This document shows, piece after piece, positions 45,214 to 58,636 of a DNA stretch of 64,000 nucleotides (position 1 is the first letter of the stretch; each line of letters begins with the position of its first letter). Origin of the DNA: Streblospio benedicti (taxonomy: Eukaryota; Annelida; Polychaeta; Spionida; Spionidae); assembly GCA_019095985.1 (NCBI GenBank), contig CM032662.1, forward strand, positions 7,162,922 to 7,226,921. Reading direction: 5' to 3'. The notes below the pieces were generated by a model. That model worked only from the letters and a program-made list of their open reading frames with translations, did not search any database and was not told where the DNA came from. The position numbers and the translations under genes were made by a program.

Positions 45214-46221
45214 AACTGATAAGGCTAGTAAGCATGCTAATATTACTAGAGATTTAAAAATGCATATCGAGAAATATGTACTAAAGTAAAGTGTTTAAAC
45301 AATTATGTAAAAAGCTTTCATGAAAAGCAGATTATTTTATTTCTTTTATCGTCATCTATGAATTATTTACCGTGAATTTACAAAAAAGTGCTGTATAACA
45401 TGCTATACTTAATAGACAGGAAAGTAGGTCTACGTATTTTGTAACTTTAGATAAAGTGTAGTTTTGATAATTTGGCAACGTTGTGATGTAATAAGAGCAG
45501 AAATGAATGTGTAAACTAAATATTAAAAAAATATATATAAAAATAAAGAATAAAACTTCCCCATTATGAGTGTTAATGCAATAGCATATCACTTCATAGT
45601 TTCATTGTGTAAGAAAACAATGCTTTTCATCTCAGTAACAGGAATTTACGGAGGCCGTTGTGATTAATATTTATAAGTATATCATAAGCATTACATTTGC
45701 ATCATTTACAATAGATTAGTTCTTTAATATATGAAGATACAATAGGTATAAATTTTACAAAATAAAGGTTGATATGGACGGTTCGTATCTAGTGTTATGT
45801 TTTATTGCTTTGTTCAATAACTATAACTAACGAGCACAGATTTATGAAATAGCTTTTATTACATATTGAAAAATATTCACTAAGTCTTTACATTAAACTG
45901 GTCTATGTAATCTCCGACCTAAAGAGAAATAAATTTTTGCCAAGCATACCATGTATGCTTTATTTTATTTATTGCGACAAATTATCATTAGGCCACTATG
46001 TTTTATTTTCTTCTCTGTTTTGATCAGAAAATATTCCAGATCTAATGATGGAGGGAGGTAAAAAACATTTCAACAAAAACATTTTTTGGCTATCTGAAAA
46101 ATCTAGTCATTAAATTACATACCATAATCATTTTTTTATTTCAATATTTGGCTCAAAAGCACTGTTAAGAACCTTTGATAATTATGTCAAATTCGAGCAG
46201 ATTGATATTCAACATCATGAG

Positions 46222-46715
46222 CACTTGCATCATACAAGGCTTATACAGTGAGACCTACAATAAATGATACTTTCTTTTCTACTAGAATGTTTACATATAC
46301 ATACATATATCATTGATTGGCTGATAAGACAAGCATTTTCACTCCTCACTGGAACTCTCTCAGAACTCCCAGTGAGGAGTGAAAATGCTTATCCTATCAA
46401 CCGATCAATGACCAGTAATTCATTTGGTCCAGATTTCTGGCTGCCATTTTCCCGACAAGTAGCACTTTGATCAGAAAGAATGGTGTGATGGAAACATGCT
46501 GATTTTAGGTAGTAAATACTCAGCCTATGGCGCCCAAAAGTAGTTAGAAAGAAAGAGCAAGGTACCTAGATCATTAATATGTAAAATAGTTGGCAATTCG
46601 TGCAGTTGAAAAATTCTGTTGTTTACTCTGTTACTTATATATATAAACATTCTAGTAGAAAAGAAAGAATCATTTATTGTATGTCTCACTGTATAAGCCT
46701 TGTATGATGCAAGTG
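46222..46715. repeat. Inverted duplication in block 1, 71-bp outer arms and 22-bp inner hairpin
   Basis: The outer arms 46,222-46,292 and 46,645-46,715 are reverse complements. At the centre, AAGCATTTTCACTCCTCACT (46,331 on) pairs with its complement ending at 46,390 around a 16-base loop. The right half, read in reverse, equals the single-copy sequence 51,242-51,590 of block 2. The left half is a shortened mirror of it. Confidence 0.8.
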
Positions 46716-47469
46716 TTCATATATATTATTCATAAAATAATGGGCATAATTGAAATTAGAAGTTCAATATGAAACGACAAAATTTAGCGGAATGTGGTTG
46801 TTTACAGTTTGAACCCAAAAGATTGTCTTCTATCTAGAAAAGCAACTGCAAGTTTACCCAACCTGTGGAATAACAGTTTCAAGCAATTGAGTAAAGTGAT
46901 GAAAACTGATCCACAAGAAGCTTTCTGTTGTAGATTTGGGACCAATCGTTCTATTTTTGTTTCTCCACTTGTTTGGCATTGATTTGAGTTGGGTGAGGAA
47001 TGCAGTAGAACACAAAAAAAGAGAACCTATATGGAATATAATTGACATGTATTCAAATGAGACAATATCGAATAATGGTAAAATTACCATAGATGTATGC
47101 AAATATGTTATCGGATTATTGCAATTGATATTATTATTGGCTTGGTGTGTTACTTTAACCATGAGCCCCAGCATCAAGGGAGGGTGTGTGTGGTATTATT
47201 CTTGTATGATTTACATACACATTACTACTATTGTATAGAAGGGTAACCGATAGGCCGATGATCATGGGAGCCAGCGCGTACATTTTAGGCTTGGTTCAAG
47301 CTCTTGCATATACTCTTTTCACTTCACATTATTCAAATACGCTGACACAGCCCTATGCAATTACAATCTAAATATTTCCACTATTATACTATATCTTTAT
47401 TCTGCAGTAAGTTAATCAGGAAGTGGTTTTTGATTGGCTGGATTCAAATTGGATTTAAACGGCCAGTTA

Positions 47470-48694
47470 AGCAGTCATATGATTGTGGCACATTGCCAAC
47501 AACCCATTTTCAAAAAAGTGGCAGAAATCGCAGCCAGAAAACTACAGACCTGTGTCACTAACTGCCATTCCATGCAAACATTTAGAACATATACTTGTGT
47601 CACAAATTTGGAAGCATTTAAATAAATATAATATTATCAATGTAAATCAACACGGGTTTTGTACAGGAATGTCATGTGAGACTCAACTTGTTGGGGCCAT
47701 TGACGAATGGACATCTGGTATGAACAAAGGGTCAAGCCAAATTGATGTAATTGTCCTTGATTTTAGTAAGGCGCTTGATATGGTGCCAAATCGCCGTTTA
47801 AAAGAAAACTGTATGCCTCTGGTATAACAGGCAAACCACAACAGTGGATCTGCAGCTTCCTGTCACCAATGACTCATGAAGTGGTTGTCAAAGGCTCAAA
47901 ATCAGACATTCAGGCTGTCACCTCTGGTGTTCCCCATTGCACTGTCCTCGGGCGATTGCTCTTCTTGTTATATATCAATGATATAGAGAAAAATTCGCAT
48001 TCAAAAATTAGGCTATTCGCGGACGACAGTGATATTTATAGGGAGATACAAACCGAAAACGATTCCCACATACTACAAGAAGATTTGTTTAAATTACAAA
48101 ATTGTGCATATACATGGCAAATGAGTTTCAAACTCAAACTTGAGTGATATCATTACTACAAAACTTAAGTGGCTGCCCTTGCAGCGTAGAAGAGCGACTA
48201 ATAATTTGTCTATGTTTTATAAGATTAAGAATAACCTTGTCAATATTTCCTTCCCATCCACTGTACAGTTGTCATACAGATCTGCATGATGTAAGACACA
48301 ATAGGGTTAAAATTCTCCACTCCAACGCATACAAATATAGTTTCTATTGTAGTACCATTCGTATATGGAATATGCTTCCCATACAAATATTAGATGCAGG
48401 ATCCATTGAAATTTTTAAAGAAAAGTCAGTAATATGGATGACCCTTTTACATTGGGAGAAAGTATGTAATACCTGGACTCTTGTTTAGTACTATATTCAT
48501 TAGAAATGTTGTTGATATTGTTATTGTTTCTTTTTTGTTCCTGTTGTTTTTTTTTCTAATTCACTGTAATTGTTTTTTTTATTACTGCGCTTGTTTACAA
48601 TTAATTCATGTACATGGTATGTCACAAATGCATAAAATTTCCTGTACGGCCATCGGCCCATTTGGAAATAAAGATTGAAGATTGAAGATTGAAG
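47470..48694 (+). mobile_element. Jockey/CR1-type LINE fragment (reverse transcriptase and 3' end)
   Basis: RT landmarks in two frames are NYRPVSLT, QHGFCTGMSCETQL, VLDFSKALDMVP, TSGVPHCTVLGRLLFLLYIND and the catalytic LFADDS, followed by LQNCAYTWQM. Just after that the sequence jumps to the LINE's far C-terminus at a short shared phrase (AAACTCAAACTTGAGTGAT), so ~0.4 kb is missing. A frameshift/stop near 47,825 separates the two RT pieces. The 3' end is AAATAAAG plus three ATTGAAG units, with no poly(A), as in the CR1/Jockey group. No endonuclease or ORF1 is present. Confidence 0.85.
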
Positions 48695-48956
48695 CATGTA
48701 AATACCATAAAAACTATGTCAAACTTTGGCATTTGTACAGGTGACAGGTGGGGCCTATATATTATCTACTAATATGTAAAACATTAGCTGCATTGCAAAC
48801 CAATTTTAATCCAGCAAATCAAAATCAACTTATTGATTAAATTACTTCAGAATGAAATTATGTAATATTGATGAAAATATTTAAATTGCATTGCAAATTT
48901 ATTTAAATTGCATAGGGCTGTGTCAGATTATTATTTGGATAATGTGAAGTGATATG

Positions 48957-50346
48957 GGATCGTTCACAAATGACGTTTGGAGCAGGGAGGGGGGGTAGTG
49001 AAAGATTTAGACAGTTGACAGGGTCGGGGGGTTAGAACTTGGGTGATGTCACGTTTTGGCGGGAAAAAATAGTTTAAGTTATTTAACAGTATTTGAACTT
49101 ACTTTCTGACATTGATTGTTCATACTCTTAAGGGGACTGTGAACTCTTTTCTTAGGATTTTATTAAACTTTGATTTTTCTCACTCATTATTGCTTTAATT
49201 CTTACAAATTACACCTTATTTTGTAGATAATTATCTAATCTAATGACGCAACATGTTTTGAATTGTAAAGATTGATGAAAAAAATTATAAAGCAATTAAT
49301 GAAAAAATGACAATTTTGCTCTAAACTGATAGTAAAATCGTCATCATAAGGTATCACTATTCAGTTACAAAATTTGTATATTTATCTAGATAACCTTTGT
49401 CAATTTTTTTATATTTTTCCTATCTATCATTTTACATGCATTTTAAGTATTAAAACCACCTATTTTCCGAATTTTCTTTCAAATCAATACAAAAAACGTT
49501 CATAATTCATCAACGAAATAAAAAATCAAAATCCCTAGTAAGTTTTTTCTTCAGAATGCATACATCTTCAAATATATACACGTTTGTGAAAAAGATGATT
49601 TCTGGTTAAGGAGAAATATAAAAAAAAAATTCATCCACTTCATGCAAACTTAGTTTTGAGAAAATGGTTTAAACATGGCCTATCAATATACATTGACATT
49701 AGTTGCTGTCTACAAAATGTATCATATAAGAAAACTATTGATGAAAAAATGTTCATTTTTAAAAAGATGTTGTTCTTTATCATTTATAGCATACAAAGCA
49801 TTGAAAATGTAAAATAGAATTTTTGCTGCCCATATAACCTTATAAGCCTGCAAAGAATGAGTCTTTGTTTTTCATTCCAGCATGGTCTTTACAAAATGCG
49901 TTGTAATGGGAAAACTATTGAAGATAAAAGGTTCATTTTAAAACTTGTTGGGTCTTCATAGTTTACAGTATAGTGAATATTAAAAAATTATGAAAAATTA
50001 TTTTCTACATGAGTTCACACAGTGAGCTGTGATATATCTACTAGTTGAAATCACATTGCCAAATTTGCTTTATACCCTTAAATACATTTGTAAAACTATA
50101 TGTCTAAATTATGGACATATATATATATTATTCAAATGTATTTATATACATGTTACGGCATACAATTTACAGTTAAATCAATGTTAAATGTCATCGCGAA
50201 ACCATGTCCCGTGGGTGGGTGAAGGGGAGGTTGCAACCAGGAGGTTTGTGTGTGTGGGGGTGCTGCCAAATGACAAAAGGTGACAAGGGGGTTTGGGGGA
50301 AGGCGGTAAAAAGGCCAAAAATAAGGTGACGTCATTTGTGAATTTA
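48957..50346. mobile_element. MITE with TTCACAAATGACGT ends (family M4), interrupted
   Basis: The left end TTCACAAATGACGTTTGG and right end GGTGACGTCATTTGTGAA are inverted complements. The interior has G runs and GATGTCACGTTTTGGCGGGA. The R1 element at 49,132-50,019 sits inside it. The uninterrupted counterpart in block 2 is 52,797-53,292. Confidence 0.75.
49132..50019 (-). mobile_element. TTAA-flanked element (family R1), copy c, reverse orientation
   Basis: It begins after TTAA (49,128-49,131) with GGGGACTGTGAACTC and ends GAGTTCACA at 50,019. It is reverse-complementary to the copies at 2,701 and 22,000 over its whole length. The matching empty site in block 2 reads GACATGTTAAGTGAGC, so the target contained TTAA. 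The right-hand junction here has lost a few bases. Confidence 0.8.
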
Positions 50347-51596
50347 TAACGTATATACTAGAACACAAATCAAGCCTAAAACGGATGCCCTGGCCCCGAT
50401 GGTGATTGGCCTGTCGGTTACCCTGCTATAGATCTATAATATTAGTAATGTGTATGTTATAGTGTGTGAAAATCATAGTAGTATAATACCGCACACCCTC
50501 CCATGATGCTGGGGCCCACGACGTTAACTAATATTAAAGGACTGGTGAAAGCTACAAAACGTGGTAGAGTTAGTTTCTTGCCCTATAAACAACAGCCAAT
50601 CCAATATAAAACATTGCATGTGTAAGAAAACAATGCTTTTCACTTCAGTAACATGAATTTACGGAGGCCGTTGTGATTAATATTTATAAGTATATCATAA
50701 GCATTACATTTGCATCATTTACGATAGATTAGTTCTTTAATATATGAAGATACGATAGGTATAAATTTTACAATATAAATGTTGCTATGGACGGTTCGTA
50801 TCTAGTGTTATTTTTTATTGCTTTGTTCAATAACTATAGCTAACGAGCACAAATTTATGAAATAGCTTTTATTACATATTGAAAAATATTCACTAAGTCT
50901 TTACATTAAACTGGTCAAAGTAATCTCCGACCTCTTTTTAAAGAGAAATTTTTCCAAGCATACCATGTATGCTTTATTTTATTTATTGCGACAAATTATC
51001 ATTAGGCAACTATGTTTTTTTTCTTCTCTGTTTTGATCAGAAAATATTCCAAATCTAATGAGGGAGGGAGGTAAAAAACATTTCAATAAAAACATGTTTT
51101 TTTTTGGCTATCTGAAAAATCTAGTTATTAAATTACATACCATAACCATGTTTTTATATTTCAATATTTGGCTCGAAAGCACTGTTAAGAACCTTTGATA
51201 ATTATGTCAAACTCGAGCAGATTAATATTCAACATCATGAGCACTTGCATCATACAAGGCTTATACAGTGAGACCTACAATAAATGATTCTTTCTTTTCT
51301 ACTAGAATGTTTAAGAGACAGAGTAAACAGCAGAATTTTTCAACTGCACCAATTGCCAACTATTTTACATATTAATGATCTAGGTACCTTGCTATTTCTT
51401 TCTAACTACTTTTGGGCGCCATAGGCTGAGTATTTACTACCTAAAATCAGCATGTTTCCATCACACCATTCTTTCTGATCAAAGTGCTACTTGTGGGGAA
51501 AATGGCAGCCAGAAATCCAGACCAAATGAATTACTGGTCATTGATTGGTTGATAGGACAAGCATTTTCACTCCTCACTGGAACTCTCTCAGAACTC

Positions 51597-52479
51597 TTAT
51601 GAGAAAATAGAAACTTTTCAGCTCTAGATGAAATAACATCTGATAAATATTTGGGTGCGATCTTTGATAGCAAGTTGTCATTCAATGAGCACATTGATGC
51701 CATTAGCAGTAAGGCCACAAAATTGTTGAACCTTTGTCGTCGAAATTTGCATATGTGCAGTCCTACAGATAAAAAAGAAATTGCATACAAGTCAAGTATA
51801 CGTCCCCATTTAGAATATGCCTCACCTGCATGGAAACCTCACACGTCACGGAACATCAACACACTAGAGGCTGTCCAGCGGAGAGCAGCTCGCTCTGTGA
51901 TGAATGAATATAACTATGGACCAAACTCAAACTTGAGTGATAGCATTACTACAAAACTTAAGTGGCTTCCCTTGCAGCATGGAACAGCAATTAATAATCT
52001 GTCTATGTTTTATAAGATTAAGAATAACCTTGTCAATATTTCCTTCCCATCCACTGTACAGTTGTCATACAGATCTGATGATGTAAGACACAATAGGGTT
52101 AAAATTCTCCACTCCGACGCATACAAATATAGTTCTATTGTAGTACCATTCATATATGGAATATGCTTCCCATACAAATATTAGATGCAGGATCCATTGA
52201 AAATTTTAAAGCAAAGTCAGTAAAATGGATGACCCCTTTACATTGGGAGAAAGTATGTAATACCTGGACTCCTTTTTAGTACTATATTCATTAGAAATGT
52301 TGTTGTTGATATTGTTATTGTTTTTTGTTCTTGTTGTTTTTCTAATTCACTGTAAATATTTTTTTATTATTGTGCTTGTTTACAATTAATACATGTACAT
52401 TGTATGTCACGAATGCATAAAATTTCCTGTACGGCCATCGGCCCATTTGGAAATAAAGATTGAAGATTGAAGATTGAAG
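51597..52479 (+). mobile_element. LINE 3' fragment in block 2
   Basis: An open frame from 51,651 encodes the post-RT region of a Jockey/CR1-group LINE: GAIFDSKLSFNEHI, RPHLEYASPAW, LEAVQRRAARSV and LKWLPLQHGTA. The 3' end has the same ATTGAAG triplet tail as block 1. It begins exactly where the loop of block 1's inner hairpin lies. It retains the ~0.4 kb that block 1's LINE has lost and lacks the RT that block 1 keeps. Confidence 0.85.
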
Positions 52480-52796
52480 CATGTAAATACCATAAAGACT
52501 ATGTCAAACTTTTGTATTTGTAAAGGTGACAGGTAGGGCCTGTATATTATCTACTATTATGCTAGTCGTATTGTTTGGTGTACCATATCATAGCAATAAA
52601 ACAAATCAAGTTGAAATAAAACTTTAGCCGCATTGCAAACCAATTTTAATCAAGCAAATCAAAATCAAATTCTTGATTAACTTACTTCGGAATGAAATTA
52701 TGTAATATTGGTGAATTTTTTTTTTAAATTTTTTTGCAAATTTATTTAAATTGCACAGGCCTGTGTCAGCTTATTTTGATAATGTGAAGTGATATG

Positions 52797-53292
52797 GGAT
52801 CGTTCACAAATGACGTCACCTAGCAGGGGGGGGGGGGGGTAGTGAAAGATTACGAAAGTTGACAGGGTCGGGGGGTCTAGAACTTGGGTGATGTCACGTT
52901 TTGGCGGGAAAAAATAGTTTAAGTTATTTAACAGTATTTGAACTTACTTTTTGACATGTTAAGTGAGCTGTGATATATCTACTAGTTGAAATCACATTGC
53001 CATGTTTGCTTTATACCCTTAAATACATTTGTAAAACTATGTCTAAATTATGGACATATATATATATTCAAATGTATTTATATATATGTAACGGCAAACG
53101 ACACAGTTAAATCAATGTTAAATGTCATCGCGAAACCATGTCCCCTGGTGGTGGTGGTGGGGGGGGGGGGGGGAATTGCTTACCAGGAGGGGGGGGGGGG
53201 GTGCTGCAAAATGACAAAATGGGACCAGGGGGTTTAGGGGAAGGCGGTAAAAAGGCCAAAAATGAGGTGACGTCATTTGTGAATGATTCATA
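52797..53292. mobile_element. Family M4 MITE, uninterrupted
   Basis: About 495 bp bounded by GTTCACAAATGACGTCACC and GGTGACGTCATTTGTGAAT. Long G runs near both ends (about 52,827 and 53,160-53,210). Non-coding. The ends are inverted complements with perfect match over at least 18 bases. Confidence 0.8.
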
Positions 53293-53555
53293 ACGTACAT
53301 ACTAGAACACAAATCAAGTCTAAAACGGATGCCCTGGCCCCGATGGTGATTGGCCCGTCGGTTACAATATATTATAATATTAGTAATGTGTTTGTTATAG
53401 TGTGTGTAAATCATAGTAGTATAATACCGCACACCCTCCCATGATGCTTGGGCCCACGACGTTAACTAATATTAAAGGACTGGTGAAAGCTACAAAACGT
53501 GGTAGAGTTAGACTCTTGCCCTATAAACAACAGCCAATCCAATATAAAACATTGC

Positions 53556-55751
53556 ATGCAATTTTGAAATCATTTCCCTACAGGAAATAGGTTTTACAAG
53601 AACAAATATACGTGCAAAATACAATGAGACGTTGATAAACAATATCCATTAAGCTGTCTTTTCTTTCTAATATACGGACATCCATCCAGTTAAATGTGTA
53701 ACGCAGGGTAGCGTGTGTTACTGTTTTACACGTGTACCATGCATTCCTGTACGCCAGATTTATGGCTATATGTAAGTAAGTGGATATAAGATATAAACGT
53801 ATAACCTCGATACATATAACGCAAAACGTTGACAATCAATTGCAATATACATCACAATGTCAATTAGTATTCACATCAATACCCCAATGTCCAGAATCGG
53901 GCCTCCTTTTTACAGACTGTTACAAATTGAAAGGAATCCCATAGCAATATCAATCATGATGCTTAAGGCAGCATGTTCTCAAAAGTAGAAGAAATGCTGC
54001 CCAAAGTACACCTTATGCTTACAGAGATGCAAAAGCCAAAATATAGTACATTGCGTAACATTTGTGGTTATTAAAACTGATGTTCCTGCCTTGCTGATTT
54101 TTGAAGCTACTCACAAGCTACACACTAGTTCGCACATGGTCACTATGACGCATTTCTCACTCAAACAAATGCAGCATGCAGCTCTGTACACATACGGACA
54201 TTAGCCTGATTTTTTTGTGTTTTCTAACTTGTTGCAATCGGATGAATGCGTCTTTCGTTGATCCATTAAAGGTATCAACAAAATATTATGAAATGCATTT
54301 CAAATGGTTCAAACCAACTACAGTTGGACACCTTTATCTGAAACTCTGACATGTCGAATCTATGGGTGATTTGAACACATAATTACCACTACTCTTTATG
54401 TTTACACCAGAAAACCATGTGAGGACTAATATAGTACTGTAAAAGTCTCAAAATTGTGAGTTGCACAATAATCAGGTTCCACCAAAGTCCCCTTCCACCC
54501 TCTCCCGGCCTCACCGCCCGAGCCCCCTCCCGGCTTCTCTACGGAGATAGCATTGATTGTAGGGCAATTGAGGTTCAATCATTGTGAATCGCCCGTATTG
54601 TGATGCCCTATGGTCCCGATTAAAAACACTAATCGGACCTAGCCGGCCTGATTACAATTTTAGTAGGTCGTATAGTTTATTTAGCAATTTAGCTAGAAGG
54701 CCTGTTACCAAAAGAAGGCGCAATTTTGGTGCAAGTAAAGACGATCAGGGAACATCCCAACTTTATCGGCCGACTTCACATTGAATCGCTTGTGAAGTCA
54801 GACGATAGAGGCACAGTCGGCCCACAATTGTAAAAGGAGCGTAAATTAATGGCGAGTTTGAGCCGAGTTTTAGTCATCTGTCCCACTCCCACCCCCTCAC
54901 CCGCCCCGCTGTGCCACTTGCCCTTGAAATTTTCCCGTATTGGGAGTACTCATCCCTACTCGCCATGCCGGAGGAATTGCCTGTGATTCGGCGCAATCTG
55001 CCATGCTCGGCTGGCAGTGAAATAGGGGTATAATAAAAGTATTTAATGATCATGTTGCGGCGCGAGTTCGTTTCGATTTCATCATGTTCATGGCACATTA
55101 TAACGGGATTGTATTGCATAAAGCCCCTAAAAACCATGTATTATTTGAAACAACACCGCTATATCTTACCCGTTAAAAACCGTTCACCGCCATTTAACGT
55201 CCCCTTTAATAAAAGTCTCCCCACATCCAATTCTAGAAGAGCCACGAGAATTAATAAAAGGTACGAAAAATGTGTTTGGAGAAAGTTTAGTTAGGTTGGG
55301 ATGTTTCATACGGGGTTTTTGAAGAGTTGGAAAAGGAGACTTCAGTCTTGAAAACAGTTTACTTTGGGGTTTCTGGTTAGAAATGTTCAGAAATACAATA
55401 TCATATAAAAAGGGAAGATGGTAACCTTACTGTTTCATAGAGAACTGAAAGGACATGTCTCAATGTTGAGATGCTGTAAAATATGTAAAATGTCATTTAG
55501 CAAACAATACAATGCGCTGTACAATATATCATAATATATCATTGTTACTGTGTTCAGTGTCAAGTCTAACAGTGATATATTATGGGTATTCACGAAGTAC
55601 ATGTCTACCACGATATACATAGCTGATGGCAGCTTTTGCAACAGACTCACCCGCAGTCTGCATGAATGTTGCACATAATGTCCCGCTCTGGTGGCACATA
55701 ATGGTTGTGTAGTGTGACTGGTGCGAGCTGCTCAATTAAATACTCTGACAT
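53556..55751. other. Non-coding DNA, nothing recognised
   Basis: No frame with homology, no RNA gene and no clear repeat was seen. Confidence 0.4.
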
Positions 55752-55911
55752 AGGTAGCTCCAGGGGGCTACCCGTCCCCCTCTTTTCCCACCAAAATACT
55801 CTATTTTCATATAGGATGTTTGCCATGTCCGCTATTGATCGCCTGCACGAAACCCATGCGCACCCCCCCCCCCAACCGTTTTCCAAAATCCTAGATCTGG
55901 ATTTCACGTCC
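55752..55911 (+). mobile_element. Family M1 MITE
   Basis: It contains TAGCTCCAGGGGGC, CTTTTCCCACCAAAATACTC, TGTTTGCCATGTCCGCTATT and GCACGAAACCCATGCG in family order, and ends CCTAGATCTGGA. The terminal repeats are partly decayed. Confidence 0.6.
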
Positions 55912-58636
55912 GTGAGAATTGTAAAGCTTCTCTGGTAGCCACATCCCTTAGAAACGTCATGATATAACATTAACTAGTGACCCTTCATTGGGTACCTGCC
56001 GTGGGTAAAATGTCGGAAATACCAATAGTAAGACGACTTATTTGGTGAAGCAAAATCATTTATACTGTATGAAAAATTGAAACCACTTGGCATGTACTGA
56101 TCACCAGATTAAAAACGTCGAAGAATCCAGAGATGAAAACAAATGCTCCTTAATATGAAAAGTAAAAAGTAAGCATATTTCTAGAATCTAATTCCTGGCC
56201 TTGCTAGGGTGGAAGGGTATACAAGTAGACAACATTTCTTGTCTTACGTCAGCCCCAGAAATGGGCTATAAGGGAAAATGAAAGTACTGCTATGTCAACT
56301 CTTCATCCAGTGTTCACACCAATGATAAATAGCACCGCATGCTGAAGTGGGTCAAAAGAAACTTCACAGAAATAGAAAGCCATCAGAAGATTGAAGTGGT
56401 TTGTTTGGGAGTAACATCCAGTGAGTCAGAGGTCAGACGATGTTGCATGGGGCCTCACATGTGGCGTTATGAGGGTGTAATATGTGGGGAAATGGCAGAA
56501 AAAGAGGAAACATGGAAGGGCCAAAAGTAAATTGGAAGGCCGATTTCTTGACACCCCCCCCCCCATACACACACAGACAGACACACACACGCGCAGAGAA
56601 AATAAGTACAGTTTCCCTGTGTTCCTTTGTAAACAGTCCAAATTGAAGTTCATCTGCTTCCGTATTATAGGTTTGTATGGAAGAAATGCGATTGAATGAT
56701 GTCCATAGATAAGATGAAATCCACACCTCACACCGAACCCATGAAGGGCCCGAAAGCTGGGTTCTCTGATTCAACATTTTACGATCTTTTGATTGGCAAA
56801 AAACAACTTATCTGTGTCTTCTTATCTAAATCACGCACTCAGCTGATTGAATTTGCATAATAATTGTGCTTTTGCTGACCTGGCGGGCTTGCGGTAGATT
56901 TATGAGCAAACGGACTTCTTCTTTTTTTTCCAATTGGTCTCCCATAGTCTGTTGATTTCACTGTGTCTAAATGTTGAATAACGTGTTATAAAATACAAGC
57001 TGTAATTTTTCAACCTTTTCAACGCCACAACACTCCTGGTAAGAATGTAAAAGAAAATCGAATGAAACACATAAAGCCATAAAAAGTAGACTCACAGATG
57101 TAAGACGGGGCTATGAAAAAGTAATATCGTACTTAAATATAGTACTTTAGCACATATAGTTCATTCTGAAAGTGAATTTGAGATGGACATTAGAGGGTTC
57201 TTTTCCCCCAAGCCAAGAAATTTGTATCACATCAGCCGCTGCTTGATGTCAGGATACCCAATGTCAGACTGTCCCAAAAATTGATGGCGAATCAGTCTTG
57301 GTATTAGTTCATGATCCTTTCCCTCAAGATTTCCATTGTGGAATAAATATAGACACCAGAACTCCCAGTGATTTTTTAGGTTGCGAAGACCCCATCAACT
57401 GCCTAACTCGGACTTCAAATTCCAGACGATTAAGTACCACTATGGTAATATACATATATAAGCGGGAACGGTGGAATGTGTGTGTGCGTGTGTGTGTGGG
57501 GGGGGGGGGGTATTAAATTCTAAGCCTCAAAAAAGACCCTTTAAACTCACCTCCTCATTTCAAACTATCATTTTTATTGAATTTCCTTTCCAAAACAAAG
57601 ACACAAGTCGAGCACAACCCCCTTGACAAGCCCTATCACGTAGTTGGCCTTCCTAACGACCAGCTTACTGAACAGATATGACAAGAATACCTCACCAGAA
57701 GACAGCCCATCAATCCAAATATTACCAACGCCTGATGGCTTTCAACAGGCACAGTTGATTTAAGTCATACAGATGGGTTTTTAAGCAGCCAGTGTGCCCT
57801 GGCCATGCCTTGGGGATATTCATTACTGTCTGAACAATACAAGCCATTCCCAGGTAAACTGCACTTAGTTTGGTGAGGGAGGGCTGCCATTGTGATGGAG
57901 ATTTATTGTTGAATCAGCCCCGGGGACACACAAGCCACTTTTCATTTTCAGCAAACAGGTAGTTCTATGGATAGGCTACCGTCTCACTGTGCTGAGTATT
58001 GAAGTCGTAGGTTTGTAACACTTGTTAATTGACACTTTGTCTCCGCATAGTTCTGTTTATACAAAGAGTAATCATTTGCACTCATCCAACTGTATAATTG
58101 CCATTGTCTAATACACAACAACAAAACTCAGGGGCCAAAACCCATAACTGTCAGACTGAGGCAAACTACTTTGACTTTCATGTTTACTGAGAGACATCCC
58201 ATTTGTAAGATAAAATGTCCGTTGACATTAGTGAAGAGCATGCATATCAGTAGGGACAGAAAAAGAAGGCCCTTTTGCCCAGAGTCTTCTAACTTTTCTA
58301 AAGAATAATGTCACTAGACAATAGGTCGACAGGTCTTTCAAGAAGGGCAGGAAGTGAGCTATGATCTACACATGACTAATGGGAATCAGAAAATGGTGAT
58401 TTGATGGGATGGTGGAGACGTCAACCCTTTTACAGGCCTCCCTGAAGAGAACCCCCAGTTTCAAAAATAGACAATATGATGGATACAAATTTGAATGCCA
58501 GAGAGAGGAAATACAAATGGATATCGTTATATGTCCACTCTGAATGCTTTTATTTTTTCTTTGTTTAAATTTAGTCCTACTGTTAGCTGTCAAGTCAATA
58601 CAGAAGCGATGTCGGTTACATTATGAATAATATTAG
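55912..58636. other. Non-coding DNA with simple-sequence patches
   Basis: A C run with CA/GA repeats lies at 56,551-56,600, and a GT repeat followed by a G run at 57,476-57,510. A short frame at 57,270-57,470 (HDPFPQDFHCGIN...) has no recognisable relatives and is not called. Confidence 0.5.

Larger units (their letters stand above)
45603..50615. repeat. Composite duplicated block 1
   Basis: The start (TGTAAGAAAACAATGCTTTT) and end (CCAATATAAAACATTGCA) recur at 50,625 and about 53,540 in block 2, so the two blocks lie head to tail. The first ~330 bp of the two blocks are about 95% alike by eye. Block 1 contains an inverted duplication (46,222-46,715), part of a LINE (47,470-48,694) and a TTAA element (49,132-50,019). 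It also has arms of a long inverted repeat: about 47,140-47,465 complements 48,750-50,530. Between 45,214 and 45,602 nothing is recognised. Confidence 0.75.
50617..53555. repeat. Composite duplicated block 2
   Basis: This is the head-to-tail partner of block 1. It is shorter because it lacks the TTAA element, the mirror half of the fold-back and the RT part of the LINE. It has the segment 51,313-51,590 in the orientation opposite to block 1's right half. Confidence 0.75.

Noticed and set aside
46854-47238. Overlapping ~100-codon frames on both strands in block 1
   Set aside because: They fall in the left arm of a repeat block, have no homology and are not conserved with the complementary arm.
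57270-57470. Possible exon encoding HDPFPQDFHCGIN
   Set aside because: The frame is short, unsupported by a clear splice pair, and its sequence is not recognisable.
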